This document shows, piece by piece, positions 1 through 6,211 of a stretch of 6,823 bases of DNA. Origin of the DNA: DATKEG01 sp035544515 (GTDB taxonomy: Bacteria > Acidobacteriota > Vicinamibacteria > Fen-336); contig DATKEG010000054.1 in NCBI GenBank assembly GCA_035544515.1, positions 1 through 6,823 on the forward strand, given 5' to 3'. The position numbers and the translations under genes were made by a program. The notes beneath the pieces are model-generated. The model did not search any database. It was not told the origin of the DNA and was given only the letters and a program-made list of their open reading frames with translations. Each line of letters starts with the position of its first letter. Position 1 is the stretch's first letter.

Positions 1-1
1 G

Positions 2-1249
2 CCGGCAACACCGCGCCCCGCGGCCACGCCACCCGCTCGCGCCGCCGCACCCGCCGCACCGGCGCGTCCCGCGGTACCGCCTGCCCTTCCGCCGCCTGCC
101 CCGTCACCCGCGCCGGCCCGCCCGGCGACGCCGTTGGCTCGGGCGAAGCCCCCCCTTCCCGCGCGGCCGGTGGAGCCGCTGATCCCCGAGCCGCCGCCCG
201 AGGACGCGCCGCCAACCATCGAAGACCTGCCGATCATCCCGTTCAAGGCGCTGGAGGACGAACCCTCGCCCGCGCGCATGTCCGTGTGGGCCGGGGCGGC
301 GGGCAGCCTGGAGGAGACCGACCTCGCCGACCAGCTCGCGCTCGTCATCCAGAGGGAAGTGGCCGAGGGTCACGCCGTCGTCATCGGGGAAGAAGACCTC
401 GAGGAGCTGGACCTCGTCGAGGACGACCGATACGCCGCGCGCGAGCAGACTCCGGCGCCGGCCGCCGCCGTGGCCCTGGCCCGCGGCCTCAACCGCGTCG
501 TGGAGTGGTCGACCGCGGCCGTGTCGGCGGTGCGCGGGAAGGCGAAGCCGGCCGGAGCCGTGCGCGCGGCTTCCCCGCCGGATCCGGTGGCGCCACCGCC
601 GCGCGCGAGCGACCTGCCCGTCGTGCCGTTCGCCGCGGAAGCGAGCGCGGCGGCCCCCCGGCGGCGGCTCGGGCGCCTCGCGGGGGTGGCGGCGGCCGCG
701 CTCGCCGTCGCGGTGGCCGCGGGGCTCGGGCTCAGCCGGTGGATGACAGGCTCGGAGGGCTCACGCACCGCCGCTGAGCCCGCCGCTCCCCCGCCCCCGC
801 CCGCGGCCAGCGAGCCGCAGTGGCCGCCGGAGGTCGTGGCGGCGGCGCAGAGACTGCCCCACCTCGCGCCGGACACCGTGGAGCTCCTGCTGGCCACGAG
901 CCCGTTCGGGAACCCCGAGCCCTCGGAGGTGTTCCGCCGCGCCCGCACCGCGGCCCGCCGCGGCGTCTCCGCGCTCACGCCCGAAGAGGCGCAGGAGCTG
1001 GCGGTGCTCGAGCGCGCCGTGCTCGTGCGCCTCGGCCCCGCCGAACGCGAGCGCGTGATGGCCTACGATCGCCTGCGCGCCGGCCGGGACCTGATCCCGG
1101 CGGAGGACGCGCGCGTGCTCGGCCTGGTCGCCCGCGGCACGCGCGCCCTGCCGGCCCCGCACCGCGAGCGGCTGCGGGTCCTCTCCGGCAAGGCGATCGC
1201 GGCCGCGCTCGCATCCGGCGGCCAGCCGGCCGAAGCACCCCGGCCCTAG
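2..1249 (+). CDS. Membrane-anchored protein of unknown function, C-terminal part (5' end outside window)
   Basis: I do not recognise this family. The frame is open from base 2 to the TAG at 1247-1249, giving 415 visible residues, so the true start lies left of the window; the TTG at 134 is inside the frame and is probably not the start. In order it shows: a Pro/Ala-rich linker (about 2-220); the motif DLPIIPF (224-244); a predicted helical, strongly acidic segment (about 305-430, including EEDLEELDLVEDD); a second Pro/Ala-rich stretch; the motif DLPVVPF (611-631); an Arg cluster; one Ala/Val/Leu/Gly-rich membrane helix (about 677-745); a short Pro-rich linker; and a helical C-terminal domain (about 820-1210) with two related units of about 39 residues. 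The positive-inside rule (RRRLGR before the helix) predicts a cytoplasmic N-terminal part and a periplasmic C-terminal domain. A signalling or scaffolding role is conceivable, but no catalytic motif is visible. It is clearly coding because the frame is long and has typical high-GC codon use. Confidence 0.8.
   Translation, partial: PATPRPAATPPARAAAPAAPARPAVPPALPPPAPSPAPARPATPLARAKPPLPARPVEPLIPEPPPEDAPPTIEDLPIIPFKALEDEPSPARMSVWAGAAGSLEETDLADQLALVIQREVAEGHAVVIGEEDLEELDLVEDDRYAAREQTPAPAAAVALARGLNRVVEWSTAAVSAVRGKAKPAGAVRAASPPDPVAPPPRASDLPVVPFAAEASAAAPRRRLGRLAGVAAAALAVAVAAGLGLSRWMTGSEGSRTAAEPAAPPPPPAASEPQWPPEVVAAAQRLPHLAPDTVELLLATSPFGNPEPSEVFRRARTAARRGVSALTPEEAQELAVLERAVLVRLGPAERERVMAYDRLRAGRDLIPAEDARVLGLVARGTRALPAPHRERLRVLSGKAIAAALASGGQPAEAPRP
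974..1183 (+). repeat. Two diverged ~39-residue repeat units in the C-terminal domain of the first gene
   Basis: Two consecutive segments of the protein align at an offset of 39 residues. The first begins LTPEEAQEL (codon at 974) and the second LIPAEDARVL (codon at 1091). Shared positions follow the pattern L-x-P-x-E, then Leu residues at matching places, then an R-E-R triplet (AERERV and HRERLR) near the end of each unit. Each unit looks like a pair of helices. The repeat is visible at protein level only; the DNA has diverged. It was aligned by eye with no significance test, so chance similarity between Leu/Arg/Ala-rich helices remains possible. Confidence 0.4.
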
Positions 1250-1279
1250 ACTGACCAGCGTGCCATCGGCCCGGTCTCC

Positions 1280-1296
1280 CGTGCCGGGCGGGCACG
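1280..1296. other. Perfect inverted repeat CGTGCC-n5-GGCACG between genes 1 and 2
   Basis: A 6-bp perfect stem with a 5-base GGGCG loop lies 31 bases after the stop of the first gene and 23 bases before the start of the second. No T-run follows (the next bases are AAATCC), so it is not a classical intrinsic terminator. With a -10 hexamer at 1305-1310 and a 17-base spacer, the -35 position (1282-1287) would fall inside this palindrome. It could be an operator, a weak terminator or chance in GC-rich DNA. Confidence 0.35.
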
Positions 1297-1304
1297 AAAT
1301 CCGA

Positions 1305-1310
1305 TAAGAT
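1305..1310 (+). promoter_or_regulatory. Candidate -10 element TAAGAT for the PATAN-domain gene
   Basis: TAAGAT matches the TATAAT consensus at four of six positions and sits in an A/T-rich island (GAAATCCGATAAGATC) that stands out from the GC-rich surroundings. Its last base is 8 bases before the proposed TTG start at 1319, so transcription would begin at or just before the start codon. No good TTGACA-like -35 box is seen at the expected distance. Confidence 0.4.
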
Positions 1311-1318
1311 CTCCCGTC

Positions 1319-3715
1319 TTGCCGGGTACCGAGCAGGAAGTCCAGGACGCGATCTTCGAGCTGCACGATTACCTTTCCGACCGCCGCGCGCCGTTGATGG
1401 TCGCCGACTCCGTGGCCCTGCTCCTCGAATATCCCGCTGAGTTCCTGGCCGCGCAGATCCAGGGCTGGGTGGCCGGCCAGGTCCTCACCGCGCCGGCCGC
1501 CGACTACCTCTATCACGGCGCCCGGAAGATCGCGCTCATGGGCGAGTTCGATCTCGTGTCGAGGGACGGGCTGGCCGGCTACCTCCGTGACCTGGGCAAG
1601 GCGCTGCTGCCTCATTGTCCGGCGGCCGACCGTGAGCTGCTGAGACAGAACCTGGAGCGGCTGGACAAGGTGGCGGCGACACCCGCGCCCGTCGCGGTGC
1701 TGCACCGGCCGTCCGGCGCGCTGGTGCCGCCCGCCCCGGCCTCGCCGGCGGGCGAACAGACCCTGTCACGCGAGGTCCGCAGGCTGTCGTTGCTGCTGGA
1801 GCACCTGCGGCCGCTGGCCTCGGCGGCGGGCCCGGTCGAGCAGCGCACCGCGGTGGCGTCGCAGTTCATGACGGCCGCCGCCGTGCAGTCCTCCAGCACA
1901 CGGGAGCTGGACCAGCACCTCGCACCCCTGCGCCAGCTCGGCATCGACACGCAGATGGCGGAGGTGTTCAGGACGCTCGCGCGAAGCCTCGCCGGCTGGA
2001 CGCTGCCTCGGGTCGAAGGCCAGCCCGCCCCGTCCGTCTCGGCGGAGCAGCTGCAGGCGATGCGGCGGATCGTGTCGCTCGCCGACGACCCCGCGGAAGT
2101 CGCGAAGCGGTTCCGCGAGATGGTCCACGCGGCCATCGAGCAGTTCAATGAGGGCCACCTCGGCCGGGCGGTCAACATGTTCGAGCTGGCCGAGCGGCTG
2201 GCCGCCGAGGAGAAGATCCAGCCGATGTTCGTGCAGGCGCTCCGCACGCAGGGCCACGACTATCTCGACCCGGAGCGGCTCCGCGGCTTCGCCGAGCGCC
2301 GGGACAGCCGGGGCCAGCTGCGCCCGATACTGGACTTCTTCAGCGCGCTCCAGCCGATCGGCCTGCTCGATGCGCTCGACGGCGAGCCCCGGCGCGAGCG
2401 CCGCCACCAGATCCTGGCCCTGATCGAGGTGCACGAGCAGGCCGGCCGCGCGGCCGCCTACGAGCGCTTGACGGCCTCGGCCGTGGAGGACGCCGAAGTC
2501 GATCCCTTCTTCCAGCGAAACCTCGTCTACCTCCTGCGCGTCATCCCCCGCGCGGAGGAGGTCGCGGTCGAAGACGAGGTGGCCGCCGTCCTGCGGGTCG
2601 CGGGAAGGTCCAGCCCGTCCCCCCTGGTGAAGGAGGTGATCGCCTTCCTGTCCCAGAGCCGGCACGACAAGGCCGAACGCGCTCTCGTCACCTACCTGAA
2701 GGTGTTCGAGAGCATGATCCTGCAGCCGGAGACCGCCGCCTACCGGCCGGACGAGCTCGACGTCCTGCTCGACCGTACGTGCGCGGCCCTGGCACGCTAT
2801 GGCACCCCCCGCGCCTGGCGGATGCTGGTCGAGCACGGGCTGAAATCGGATGCCCGGCTGGGCAGCCCCTACCTGCGCCTGGCGGAAGCCGCGCGCGCCG
2901 ACCTCTCGAGCATCCACGAGCTGGTGGACCGGATCGTCGCGGCCATACGGGCCGAGCTTCCGCGCGGCGGCATGCTCGGCCTGGTGGAGCGGAGGAACGA
3001 AGACAAGGCCGTGGCGCTGATCCACGGCCTGGCCGGCACGCCGCTGCCGGAGGTGCGCGAGCTGTTGGAGGAGGTCGCGGCCAGATACGCGGGACGGAAC
3101 CTCGGGGAGGCGGCGGCCAAGGCGCTCGCCGCGCTCGACCGCCTCGGCGCTCCCACGCCGGCGGCCGGCCTGTCGGGCGACCTCGATCTGTTCGGCCTGC
3201 CGAGCCTGATGCAGACGATCGGTCAGTCGCAGCTCTCGGGTGTCCTCTCCCTGATCACGGCGGAAGGGAAGCCGCAGGCCACCCTGCTCTTCGAGCAGGG
3301 CCGGTTCCGCGGAGGGCAGAGCGGCAACGTGCGGGGCGACGAGGCCGTGTACCAGCTGCTCGAGCGCCCCTTCCCCGGCACGTTCGCCTTCGTGAGCCGG
3401 ACGGACGTCGATTCCCAGCCTGGCGTGGGCGCTCCCCAGGACGTGATGTCGCTCATGATGGAGGGGGTGCGGCGGTACGACGAGTTCCAGCGTGCGGCGG
3501 CCGTCGTCGCGGACGGGGCGCGACTCACGGCCACCGGCGATCCGCACACCTCGCCTGAAGACGAGGACCCCGACTTCACGACCCTGGTCTGGAACCAGGC
3601 CACCTCCGGCCGCACACCGTCCGAGTGCGAGGCCGAGACCAGCGTCGATCCCTACCGCGTCCGGAGGCTGGTCGCGCGTTGGGTGGAGGAAGGCGCGCTG
3701 CGGCTGGAGCCCTGA
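1319..3715 (+). CDS. Helical HEAT-like repeat protein with C-terminal PATAN (DUF4388) domain
   Basis: The 798-residue protein has no signal peptide or membrane helix, so it is probably cytoplasmic. Residues 1-120 form a helical domain, 121-147 a Pro/Ala linker, and about 150-610 a long helical region. Residues about 335-460 look HEAT-like: LLDALDGEPRRERRHQIL, then FFQRNLVYLLRVI, resemble the 'RNxxxLL' helices seen in many DUF4388-linked HEAT proteins. Residues about 617-723 are a PATAN/DUF4388 domain: LSGDLDLFGLPSLMQTIG, SGVLSL, LLFEQGRFRGGQSG, GDEAVYQLL and PGTFAF fit the family pattern. Residues about 750-798 (ending VRRLVARWVEEGALRLE) resemble the short winged-helix that often closes such proteins. 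PATAN domains are known from PatA-like response regulators and other bacterial signalling proteins, where they are thought to mediate protein interactions; no enzyme motif is visible here. The TTG at 1319 is the only standard start between the upstream in-frame stop and the ATG at 1397 (residue 27). It is preferred because the helical pattern continues through residues 5-26. The exact function is unknown. Confidence 0.85.
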   Translation: MPGTEQEVQDAIFELHDYLSDRRAPLMVADSVALLLEYPAEFLAAQIQGWVAGQVLTAPAADYLYHGARKIALMGEFDLVSRDGLAGYLRDLGKALLPHCPAADRELLRQNLERLDKVAATPAPVAVLHRPSGALVPPAPASPAGEQTLSREVRRLSLLLEHLRPLASAAGPVEQRTAVASQFMTAAAVQSSSTRELDQHLAPLRQLGIDTQMAEVFRTLARSLAGWTLPRVEGQPAPSVSAEQLQAMRRIVSLADDPAEVAKRFREMVHAAIEQFNEGHLGRAVNMFELAERLAAEEKIQPMFVQALRTQGHDYLDPERLRGFAERRDSRGQLRPILDFFSALQPIGLLDALDGEPRRERRHQILALIEVHEQAGRAAAYERLTASAVEDAEVDPFFQRNLVYLLRVIPRAEEVAVEDEVAAVLRVAGRSSPSPLVKEVIAFLSQSRHDKAERALVTYLKVFESMILQPETAAYRPDELDVLLDRTCAALARYGTPRAWRMLVEHGLKSDARLGSPYLRLAEAARADLSSIHELVDRIVAAIRAELPRGGMLGLVERRNEDKAVALIHGLAGTPLPEVRELLEEVAARYAGRNLGEAAAKALAALDRLGAPTPAAGLSGDLDLFGLPSLMQTIGQSQLSGVLSLITAEGKPQATLLFEQGRFRGGQSGNVRGDEAVYQLLERPFPGTFAFVSRTDVDSQPGVGAPQDVMSLMMEGVRRYDEFQRAAAVVADGARLTATGDPHTSPEDEDPDFTTLVWNQATSGRTPSECEAETSVDPYRVRRLVARWVEEGALRLEP

Positions 3716-3728
3716 CCTGGCGCCTCAT

Positions 3729-3755
3729 CGCCATTCGCCCGGGAGCACGAAGGCG
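3729..3755 (+). terminator. Possible terminator hairpin after the PATAN-domain gene, without T-run
   Basis: CGCC-A-TTCG (3729-3737) pairs with CGAAGGCG (3748-3755), giving eight base pairs with a single bulged A and a 10-base loop. It begins 13 bases after the TGA. The downstream bases are GCCCATTCGG, so there is no U-tract, as in the hairpin-only terminators proposed for some high-GC bacteria. The stem was found by eye and its stability was not calculated. Confidence 0.3.
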
Positions 3756-3777
3756 GCCCATTCGGACACGGCGCGGA

Positions 3778-3783
3778 TATAGT
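3778..3783 (+). promoter_or_regulatory. Candidate -10 element TATAGT for the GH95 gene
   Basis: TATAGT matches TATAAT at five of six positions and is the best -10-like site in the window's intergenic DNA. Only seven bases (TCGCGTC) separate it from the ATG at 3791, so the expected transcription start coincides with the first base of the start codon, implying a leaderless mRNA. No purine-rich Shine-Dalgarno sequence lies in the gap, and no convincing -35 box is found. Confidence 0.5.
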
Positions 3784-3790
3784 TCGCGTC

Positions 3791-3874
3791 ATGCTTCTCA
3801 GACGGACGCCCCGGATCGTCTCCGCCTCCCTTCTCTTGCTCGTGGTTTCGCGTGCGCTGCCCTCGGCCGCCGCC
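3791..3874 (+). other. Sec signal peptide of the GH95 enzyme
   Basis: The first 28 residues have a basic n-region (LLRRTPR), a hydrophobic core (IVSASLLLLVVS) and an A-A-A motif before Gln29, matching signal peptidase I cleavage. The twin Arg is not followed by the hydrophobic Tat consensus, and there is no Cys for a lipoprotein anchor. Confidence 0.85.
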
Positions 3875-6175
3875 CAGGACCCCGCCGCACCCGACCTGAC
3901 GCTCTGGTACCGCCGGCCGGCCCCGCAGTGGGACCACGCGCTGCCCGTCGGCAACGGCCGGCTGGGCGGCATGGTCTTCGGCGGCGTGCGCAGCGAGCGC
4001 ATCCAGCTCAACGAGGACTCGCTCTGGATGGGCGGCCCGCGCGAGACGGACAACCCCGAAGCCCTGGCGCACCTCCCCGAGGTGCGGCGCCTCCTCTTCG
4101 CGGGCCGGCCCGTCGAGGCGGCCGCGCTCGCCGAGAAGAAGCTGATGGGCCGTCCGAACCGGCTCGAGTCGTACCAGACGCTGGGCGACCTGCGCCTGGC
4201 CTTCGAGCAGGAGGGGACGCCGGAGGACTACCGGCTCGAGCTGGACCTCGACACGGCGATCGCGCGCGTGAGCTACCGGCTCGGTGGGGTCCGCTACACT
4301 CGCGAGGTCTTCGCGAGCGCCCCCGACCGGGTGCTCGTGGTGCGCCTCGGAGCGGACCGGCCCGGCCAGGTCTCGCTGTCCGTCGGTCTCGACCGCCCAC
4401 AGGACGCGCGCACCGAGGTCGTCTCCGCCGAGCGGATCGACCTCGCGGGCGCGCTGGCCGGCGGCCGGGGCCTCGCCTTCCAGGCGTCGGTCCGGATCGT
4501 GGCGGAAGGGGGGCGAGGCGACGCCTTCCCCGAGCGCGCGCACGTGGAAGGGGCGGATGCCGTGACGTTGATCCTGGCCGCGGCCACGAGCTACCGCGGC
4601 GCGGATCCACGCGCCGCGGTCGAGCGGGAGCTCTCCGCCGCGGCCGCCAAACCGTTCGCGCGCCTGCGGGCCGATCACGTGGCCGACCATCGCCGGCTGT
4701 TCCGCCGCGTGGACCTTCGCCTCGGCCCTCCCGCCACCCCATCCGCGCTCGCCACGGACGAGCGGCTCGAGCGCGTGAAGGGCGGCGAGCGGGATCCGGG
4801 GCTCGACGCGCTCTACTTCCAGTTCGGACGCTACCTCCTGATCGCGAGCAGCCGTCCCGGAGACCTGCCCGCGAACCTCCAGGGCCTCTGGAACGACAGC
4901 CTGCACCCGCCGTGGGACAGCGACTACCACCTCAACATCAACGTTCAGATGAACTACTGGCCGGCCGAGGTCACCAACCTCGCCGAGTGCCACCTGCCGC
5001 TCTTCGACCTCCTGGAGTCGCTGCGCGCGCCGGGGCGCAAGACGGCGCGCCTCCACTACGGCGCCGGGGGCTTCGTCGCCCACCACATCACCGACGTCTG
5101 GGGGTTCACCTCCCCCGGCGACCGGCCGCGGTCCGGCCTGTGGCCGACGGGCGCCGCCTGGCTGGCGCAGCACCTCTGGGAGCACTACGAGTTCGGCCGC
5201 GACCGGGCGTTCCTGGCCGGCGCCTGGCCGGTGATGAAGGAGGCGGCCGAGTTCTTCCTCGACTACCTCGTGGACGACGGGAAGGGCCGGCTCGTCACCG
5301 GTCCGTCGGTGTCGCCCGAGAACCGTTACCAGGTCGCCAGCGGCGAGGTGGGCGTGCTGGCCATGGGACCCTCGATGGACACGCAGATCGTGCGCGGGCT
5401 GTTCACGCAGGTGATCCGGACGGGCGAGATTCTCGGCCTCGACGATCCGCTGCTCGCGCGGCTCGCGGCGACGCGCGCCCGGCTGCCCGCGGAGAAGATC
5501 GGACGCCACGGGCAGATCCAGGAGTGGGTCGAGGACTACGAAGAGCCCGAGCCGGGCCACCGTCACATCTCCCAGCTCTTCGCCCTCCATCCCGGCGACC
5601 AGATCACGGTGCGCGGCACGCCCGACCTGGCCCGGGCCGCGCGCGCGACCCTCGACCGCCGGCTCCGCCACGGTGGCGGGCACACGGGCTGGAGCCGCGC
5701 CTGGATCATGAACTTCTGGGCGCGCCTGGAGGACGCCGAGCAGGCCTACGAAAACTACCAGGCGCTGCTCGCGAGATCGACCCTGCCGAACCTGTGGGAC
5801 CTGCACCCGCCGTTCCAGATCGACGGCAACTTCGGCGGAACGGCGGGCGTGGCCGAGATGCTGCTGCAGAGCCACGCCGGCGAGATCCACCTGCTTCCCG
5901 CGCTCCCCCGCGCCTGGGCGGAGGGCCGTTTCCGCGGGCTGCGCGCGCGCGGCGGGGTGGAGGTGGACCTCGCGTGGAGCCAGGGCCGGGCGACGGCGGC
6001 GGTGCTGCGGGCCACGGTCGACGAGCGCCATCGCCTGCGGGCACCGGCCGGACAGCGCGTCGCCGAGGTACGCAGTGGCGGCCGGCCCCTGGATTATCGC
6101 GTGGACGGCGACGTGGTGGTCGTGGCGCTGGCGGCCGGCCGGACGTACGAGGTGACGTTCCTTACCCGGCCGTAA
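3791..6175 (+). CDS. Secreted GH95 glycoside hydrolase, probable alpha-L-fucosidase
   Basis: The 794-residue protein has the normal length and layout of family GH95 inverting glycosidases (AfcA type), which release terminal L-fucose, typically alpha-1,2-linked, from host or plant glycans. Residues 1-28 are a Sec signal peptide (cleavage expected after SAAA, before QD) with no lipobox, so it acts in the periplasm or outside the cell. The N-terminal beta-domain (about 37-285) contains LPVGNGRLGGMVFGG and LNEDSLWMGGP. The (alpha/alpha)6 catalytic domain (about 295-700) contains HLNINVQMNYWPA, WPTGAAWLAQHLWEHY, SPEN, HRHISQLFALHPG, TGWSRAWIMNFWARL and HPPFQIDGNFGG. A C-terminal beta-domain follows. 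By comparison with Bifidobacterium AfcA, Asn382 and Asn384 (water activation), Glu510 in SPEN (acid) and Asp678 in QIDGNFG (base partner) appear intact. His380, before LNIN, is the residue reported to favour L-fucose, whereas Thr there favours L-galactose. No transporter, SusC/D pair or other glycosidase is visible nearby. The ATG is supported by the signal peptide starting directly from it. Confidence 0.95.
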   Translation: MLLRRTPRIVSASLLLLVVSRALPSAAAQDPAAPDLTLWYRRPAPQWDHALPVGNGRLGGMVFGGVRSERIQLNEDSLWMGGPRETDNPEALAHLPEVRRLLFAGRPVEAAALAEKKLMGRPNRLESYQTLGDLRLAFEQEGTPEDYRLELDLDTAIARVSYRLGGVRYTREVFASAPDRVLVVRLGADRPGQVSLSVGLDRPQDARTEVVSAERIDLAGALAGGRGLAFQASVRIVAEGGRGDAFPERAHVEGADAVTLILAAATSYRGADPRAAVERELSAAAAKPFARLRADHVADHRRLFRRVDLRLGPPATPSALATDERLERVKGGERDPGLDALYFQFGRYLLIASSRPGDLPANLQGLWNDSLHPPWDSDYHLNINVQMNYWPAEVTNLAECHLPLFDLLESLRAPGRKTARLHYGAGGFVAHHITDVWGFTSPGDRPRSGLWPTGAAWLAQHLWEHYEFGRDRAFLAGAWPVMKEAAEFFLDYLVDDGKGRLVTGPSVSPENRYQVASGEVGVLAMGPSMDTQIVRGLFTQVIRTGEILGLDDPLLARLAATRARLPAEKIGRHGQIQEWVEDYEEPEPGHRHISQLFALHPGDQITVRGTPDLARAARATLDRRLRHGGGHTGWSRAWIMNFWARLEDAEQAYENYQALLARSTLPNLWDLHPPFQIDGNFGGTAGVAEMLLQSHAGEIHLLPALPRAWAEGRFRGLRARGGVEVDLAWSQGRATAAVLRATVDERHRLRAPAGQRVAEVRSGGRPLDYRVDGDVVVVALAAGRTYEVTFLTRP

Positions 6176-6178
6176 TGC

Positions 6179-6194
6179 GGCGGTTCGGGCCGCC
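6179..6194 (+). terminator. Short GC hairpin just after the GH95 stop codon
   Basis: GGCGG (6179-6183) pairs with CCGCC (6190-6194), and a T-G wobble can close a four-base loop. It begins four bases after the TAA and ends two bases before the TG of the next gene's extended -10. There is no T-run, and short GC palindromes are common in such DNA. It may act as a weak terminator or structural element. Confidence 0.25.
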
Positions 6195-6196
6195 TG

Positions 6197-6205
6197 TGCT
6201 CTACT
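6197..6205 (+). promoter_or_regulatory. Candidate extended -10 (TG-C-TCTACT) for the penicillin-binding protein gene
   Basis: TCTACT matches TATAAT at four of six positions and is preceded by TG plus one base, the extended -10 arrangement that can work without a -35 box. It ends six bases before the ATG at 6212, so the predicted transcript starts at or next to the start codon. The gap (GGACAG) holds at most a very weak, too-close Shine-Dalgarno match. Confidence 0.4.
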
Positions 6206-6211
6206 GGACAG

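Noticed and set aside
1..130. Dense CCG/GCC-rich stretch at the left edge as a DNA repeat or regulatory region
   Set aside because: It reads in frame as a Pro/Ala linker continuous with the downstream gene, which explains the composition.
134..136. TTG at 134 as the start of the first gene
   Set aside because: The same frame is open to the left edge and encodes the same type of Pro/Ala-rich linker before and after this codon, with no promoter-like or ribosome-binding site in front of it.
370..978. Minus-strand open frame opposite the first gene
   Set aside because: Ser/Ala/Arg-rich translation with no motif, overlapping a plus-strand frame with a clear membrane helix and domain layout.
1247..1321. 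Genes 1 and 2 as one protein split by a single TAG, since both are in the same frame and no other stop lies between them
   Set aside because: The TAG follows a natural-looking Pro/Ala-rich tail, the gap reads as non-coding with an A/T-rich promoter-like island, and the second protein starts with its own helical domain. Same-frame adjacency has a one-in-three chance.
1766..3547. Long minus-strand open frame (593 codons) opposite the PATAN-domain gene
   Set aside because: Same GC-driven shadow effect. The translation is low-complexity, full of Arg, Gly, Leu and His, and shows no domain, while the plus strand has a recognisable DUF4388 domain.
3731..3764. Direct repeat CCATTCG at 3731-3737 and 3758-3764 as an operator
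   Set aside because: Only seven bases match and the flanks differ; the first copy is better explained as part of the hairpin arm. Not enough support to call a binding site.
3725..6031. Very long minus-strand open frame (768 codons) opposite the GH95 gene
   Set aside because: The plus strand encodes a complete, canonical GH95 enzyme. The antisense translation is Arg/Gly/Ala/Val-rich without recognisable motifs, as expected when high-GC codon use leaves few stops on the opposite strand.
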